Source of the DNA: Actinomycetota bacterium
Lineage (GTDB): Bacteria; Actinomycetota; Actinomycetes; Actinomycetales; Microbacteriaceae
DNA: 16,712 nucleotides
Reading direction: 5' to 3'
NCBI GenBank assembly: GCA_009704705.1
Contig: WLDR01000018.1
Span: forward strand, 1 to 16,712
The translations under genes were made by a program, and so were the position numbers. The notes below the pieces were generated by a model that was not told the DNA's origin, ran no database searches, and saw only the letters and a program-made list of their open reading frames with translations. Shown here in pieces: positions 13,722 to 16,712 of this stretch. Every line of letters begins with the position of its first letter. The first letter of the stretch is position 1.

Positions 13722-15457
13722 ACCTCCAGCGATATGACGTCATTCGTCGTATCGCCGGCCCTCGGTCGTTCAGCCAATTGGTGTTCGTCCCCATTCTGAT
13801 TACGCTCACCGTTGGAACGTGGATCCCTGAGCTTCAATCGGGGTCGCCGTTCTATGCAGAATGGAGGTCGATTGCGATTACGGCCCTGCTCGTGTCGTGG
13901 GGATTTGCCACGGGTATGGGCCTGCTCGTCAACAAAATTCTTCCCAAACCGACGGTGCCCCGTTTCGTCGCGGTGGTTCTCGTGTTTTTCGTCACCGAGG
14001 CGGGTCGCACGGTTCTCGTCGCTGCGCAGGCGCAAACGATGGGGCTCGACACAGACCCAAACTGGCCGTACCGAATCGTCGCCGGCGGTTTGACGGGCTG
14101 GGCGCTTTTCGGGCTTGCTGCGTACCTCGCAAACGAAGCCGAACAGTATCGAGCGACGTTGGGCCGACTGATACAGACTCAAGCGCTGCTTGCGGAACTC
14201 GTTTCTGCCACGCAAAGTGACCTCGAAGTGCGTCGAGTGCAGCTTCTGGAACAGGTGCGCACCGCGGTCACCGATTCGATTCGAAGCGTCTTGTCATCGG
14301 GTGGATCGTCGGCACGAGAGGTCGCCGATGATCTCGTTCGTGTTTCTGAAGATGTAGTTCGGCCATTGAGTCACAGTCTCATCCCAGAGCGCGAAGTCAA
14401 CCCTGTGATTCGTGAGCCTTCGACGCCACGCATCAGCATCAGTGCCGTTCTCAACTATGCGACATACGTTCAACCGTTCCGCCCCGTCGCCGTGACGCTG
14501 TTTACTGTGCTCATGGTCGCTGGTGCAGTGATCTTTCTCTGGCCGATCGAGGTGTTGCCCGCGTTCATCGCGCTCCTGGCCTGGGTATTCGGATTCCTAG
14601 GTCTGATGAGTTGGACCGTCACGCCTCGACTCAAGACCATGCGGGTGCCATGGAGAGTGATCACTCTCACGGTGGCGTATCTCGGCTCCGCGACCGTTCC
14701 CGGTGTGTTTGTTATGTTCGCGACCAACACGCTCAAGCCCGAAGGCTGGCCGTACCTCATCTACATCTTCTTGATTGCCCAGATTGTTTTGTGGCCACTC
14801 GCCATCATCTCCGGGGTGGATCAGGCCCGAGCCGACGTCATCGACAAAATCCGCCAATCAAACCAGCGACTCTTGTGGTCTCGTGCGCGACTATCGTCCT
14901 ACCTGTGGGGGCAACAGAGCACGATTGCGGTTGCGCTTCACAAAGACGTTCAGGGAACACTTCTGGCAGCAGCGATGAAACTCAAGATGTCACGCGATGC
15001 GGGAAAGACCGACGCGGTTGCAATCGATGAAATTCGTGCTGCCGTTCTCGATGCTGCTGAATTTGCTGTTGCGCCAACCGACGCGGTGCCATTGATGGAG
15101 GCCGTCGCCGCAATCAATTCGCGCTGGCAGGGGGTGTTTCGCGTCGATGTTGATGATTCGACCGAGGCCATCGCTCGGCTCGACGCCGATTCCGTGTGTC
15201 GTCGAATTGTCATCGACATGCTGGGGGAGTTCGTGACCAACGCCGTCAAGCACGGGCAGGCGACATCCGCCCGCGTTTCTATGACTCTTGCATCCGACGA
15301 TGTGTTGCTGGTTCAGGGCGTCAACAATGGGCGATCGCTGGCGGCAACGCTCGGCTCAGGATTGGGCACCCGCATGCTGGAGGCTGTTTCGCTTGACCAA
15401 GGCTTCGAAAACGTGCCCGGCGGTGTTCGAGTGTGGGCCGAGATTCCGATCGTCTAG
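13718..15457 (+). CDS. Membrane sensor histidine kinase with two membrane blocks
   Basis: A 579-residue kinase partnered with the upstream response regulator through a GTGA overlap. Four hydrophobic segments (about 20-38, 51-73, 82-104, 119-137) are followed by a cytoplasmic region with a likely coiled coil (139-182) and a further segment to about 250. A second group of four helices follows (about 256-274, 278-300, 312-336, 344-366). The likely phosphoacceptor is His408 in ALHKDVQGTLLAAAMKL, which resembles the H-x-x-V-Q-G helix of NarX-like (HisKA_3) kinases. The ATPase domain (about 455-579) has Glu504 and Asn508 (EFVTNAVKHG) and GSGLGTRMLEAV at 547-558. The G1 box reads GVNNG (534-538), lacking the usual Asp. 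Another His (SHS, 219) lies in the middle segment. The stimulus is unknown; most of the protein is membrane, so a membrane or envelope cue is plausible. Confidence 0.88.
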   Translation: MNLQRYDVIRRIAGPRSFSQLVFVPILITLTVGTWIPELQSGSPFYAEWRSIAITALLVSWGFATGMGLLVNKILPKPTVPRFVAVVLVFFVTEAGRTVLVAAQAQTMGLDTDPNWPYRIVAGGLTGWALFGLAAYLANEAEQYRATLGRLIQTQALLAELVSATQSDLEVRRVQLLEQVRTAVTDSIRSVLSSGGSSAREVADDLVRVSEDVVRPLSHSLIPEREVNPVIREPSTPRISISAVLNYATYVQPFRPVAVTLFTVLMVAGAVIFLWPIEVLPAFIALLAWVFGFLGLMSWTVTPRLKTMRVPWRVITLTVAYLGSATVPGVFVMFATNTLKPEGWPYLIYIFLIAQIVLWPLAIISGVDQARADVIDKIRQSNQRLLWSRARLSSYLWGQQSTIAVALHKDVQGTLLAAAMKLKMSRDAGKTDAVAIDEIRAAVLDAAEFAVAPTDAVPLMEAVAAINSRWQGVFRVDVDDSTEAIARLDADSVCRRIVIDMLGEFVTNAVKHGQATSARVSMTLASDDVLLVQGVNNGRSLAATLGSGLGTRMLEAVSLDQGFENVPGGVRVWAEIPIV

Positions 15458-15476
15458 TTCGGCGCATCCCCTCGTC

Positions 15477-15488
15477 TAGCCTTGACTC
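15477..15488 (+). promoter_or_regulatory. Putative leaderless promoter (-10 TAGCCT) of gltX
   Basis: TAGCCT (15477-15482) is followed by TGACTC and then ATG at 15489. There is no Shine-Dalgarno in the 31-base gap after the kinase gene. The layout matches the serA and isomerase-gene promoters in this window. Confidence 0.5.
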
Positions 15489-16712
15489 ATGACGAATTAC
15501 CCCGTGACCACAGCGACCGGCGCAGATGTTCGCGTGCGTTTCTGCCCCTCGCCGACAGGCACCCCGCACGTGGGGCTGGTTCGCACGGCGTTGTTCAACT
15601 GGGCGTATGCGCGTCACACGGGTGGCACGTTCATCTTTCGAATCGAAGACACGGATGCCGCACGCGACTCTGAAGAAAGCTACGACCAAATCGTTGACGC
15701 GCTGACGTGGCTCGGCCTCACCTGGGATGAGGGAATCAACGTCGGCGGGCCGAACCCGCCGTATCGCCAGAGCGAACGCATGGACATCTATCGAGACGTC
15801 GTCGAGAAGCTGGTTGCGACCGGGCACGTGTACGAAAGCTTTTCGACGCCCGAAGAAATCGAAGAACGTAACCGTGCCGCCGGGCGCGACCCCAAGGTGG
15901 GTTATGACAACGCCGATCGCAACCTGACGCTTGAGCAGAAGGCCGCCTTCCGAGCCGAAGGGCGGGAGCCCGCGCTCCGGTTGCGCGTGCCGGACGAAGA
16001 CATCACGTTCGACGACCTCGTGCGTGGTGAAATCACCTTCCCGACCGGGTCGTTCCCTGACTTCGTCGTCGTGCGCCCCAACGGTGACCCGCTCTACACG
16101 CTGGTCAACCCGGTCGACGACGCGATTATGCGCGTGACTCACGTCTTGCGCGGCGAGGACTTGCTCTCATCGACGCCTCGCCAGATCGCGCTGTACCACG
16201 CGATGATCGACGCTGGCATTGCCACGCACATCCCACGTTTCGGCCACCTGCCATACGTGATGGGGGAGGGCAACAAGAAGTTGTCGAAGCGCGACCCCGA
16301 GTCGAACCTGTTTCACCACCGCGACCGCGGGTTCATTCCCGAGGGACTGCTCAACTACCTCGCGCTGCTCGGCTGGTCGATTTCGGCCGACCGCGACGTG
16401 TTCAGCCTCGCCGAGATGGCGAAGGTCTTCGACGTTGAGAACGTGAATCCGAACCCGGCTCGCTTTGATATCAAGAAGGCCGAGGCGATCAACGGCGACC
16501 ACATTCGCCTGTTGCCCCTCGATGAATTCACCCGCCGCCTAGCTGTCGTCTTGCAGGGCGCCGGCATGCTGCCCGGAACCCCCGGGGATCCGGTTGCCGA
16601 CACAGACTTCACTGTGCTCGCGCAGGCCGCGCCGCTTGTGCAGACGCGCATGAACTTGCTCGGCGAGGCTCCCGCCATGCTCGGGTTTTTGTTCACCACG
16701 GCTGACAAGCTG
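15489..16712 (+). CDS. gltX: Glutamyl-tRNA synthetase (3' end cut by the window)
   Basis: GltX charges tRNA-Glu with glutamate; class I synthetase. 408 codons are visible with no stop, so the usual roughly 490-510-residue protein is missing its C-terminal anticodon-binding end. RVRFCPSPTGTPHVGL (15-30) is the HIGH-type motif with the family's HVGL form. FIFRIEDTDAARDSEES (48-64) binds glutamate/ATP. HVLRGEDLLSSTPRQ (218-231) and KLSKRD (264-269) complete the catalytic domain. The segment that holds zinc-binding cysteines in E. coli GltX (near 113-140, GHVYESFSTPEE) has none, so zinc is not expected here. In bacteria without GlnRS such an enzyme also charges tRNA-Gln; whether that applies cannot be seen. 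ATG 15489 is chosen by the -10 6 bases upstream. Confidence 0.97.
   Translation, partial: MTNYPVTTATGADVRVRFCPSPTGTPHVGLVRTALFNWAYARHTGGTFIFRIEDTDAARDSEESYDQIVDALTWLGLTWDEGINVGGPNPPYRQSERMDIYRDVVEKLVATGHVYESFSTPEEIEERNRAAGRDPKVGYDNADRNLTLEQKAAFRAEGREPALRLRVPDEDITFDDLVRGEITFPTGSFPDFVVVRPNGDPLYTLVNPVDDAIMRVTHVLRGEDLLSSTPRQIALYHAMIDAGIATHIPRFGHLPYVMGEGNKKLSKRDPESNLFHHRDRGFIPEGLLNYLALLGWSISADRDVFSLAEMAKVFDVENVNPNPARFDIKKAEAINGDHIRLLPLDEFTRRLAVVLQGAGMLPGTPGDPVADTDFTVLAQAAPLVQTRMNLLGEAPAMLGFLFTTADKL

Overview
The window reads as a high-GC actinobacterial chromosome, most likely Microbacteriaceae. The support is the gene order (an ilvD-ilvB-ilvN-ilvC / serA-leuB-ilvE cluster leading to gltX), the protein sequences, the use of GTG and TTG starts, and TANNNT -10 boxes placed directly upstream of start codons. 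The family assignment is inference from recalled gene order and protein style, not a database result. No insertion sequence, phage gene, CRISPR array, tRNA or rRNA was seen. Coding density is very high and no gap exceeds about 75 bases.

Left part (1-3008). The C-terminal end of a CPBP-like membrane protein runs rightward off the left edge. It converges, with 9 bases between stop codons, on a leftward four-gene block: a TIM-barrel sugar-phosphate isomerase/endonuclease-type protein (3008-2193), a 67-residue two-helix membrane protein, a VIT1/CCC1-type metal transporter, and a short-chain dehydrogenase with a TTG start. The last two genes overlap by 11 bases.

Central part (3063-12999). This is the branched-chain amino acid pathway. 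ilvD, ilvB, ilvN and ilvC are followed by two small membrane proteins of unknown function, which share an ATGA overlap; the first carries seven KKPAA-type pentad repeats. serA then appears to start a second transcription unit, serA-leuB-ilvE. Together ilvBN, ilvC, ilvD and ilvE supply all the shared steps from pyruvate/2-oxobutyrate to valine and isoleucine. leuB adds one leucine-specific step, and serA feeds serine synthesis. leuA, leuCD and ilvA are not in the window.

Right part (13056-16712). A NarL/FixJ-type response regulator and an unusual membrane histidine kinase overlap by GTGA. The kinase has two groups of four membrane segments and a divergent ATP-binding G1 box. They are followed by gltX (glutamyl-tRNA synthetase), which is cut by the right edge.

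The most informative cross-cutting signal is regulatory. Four genes (the isomerase, ilvD, serA and gltX) each have a TAGNNT hexamer ending 6 or 7 bases before the start codon and no Shine-Dalgarno sequence, which is the expected layout of leaderless transcripts. I found no attenuator, T-box or leader peptide for the branched-chain operon. I did not find a clearly new biological system. The best candidates for undescribed biology are the repeat-tailed membrane protein pair between ilvC and serA and the two-block histidine kinase.
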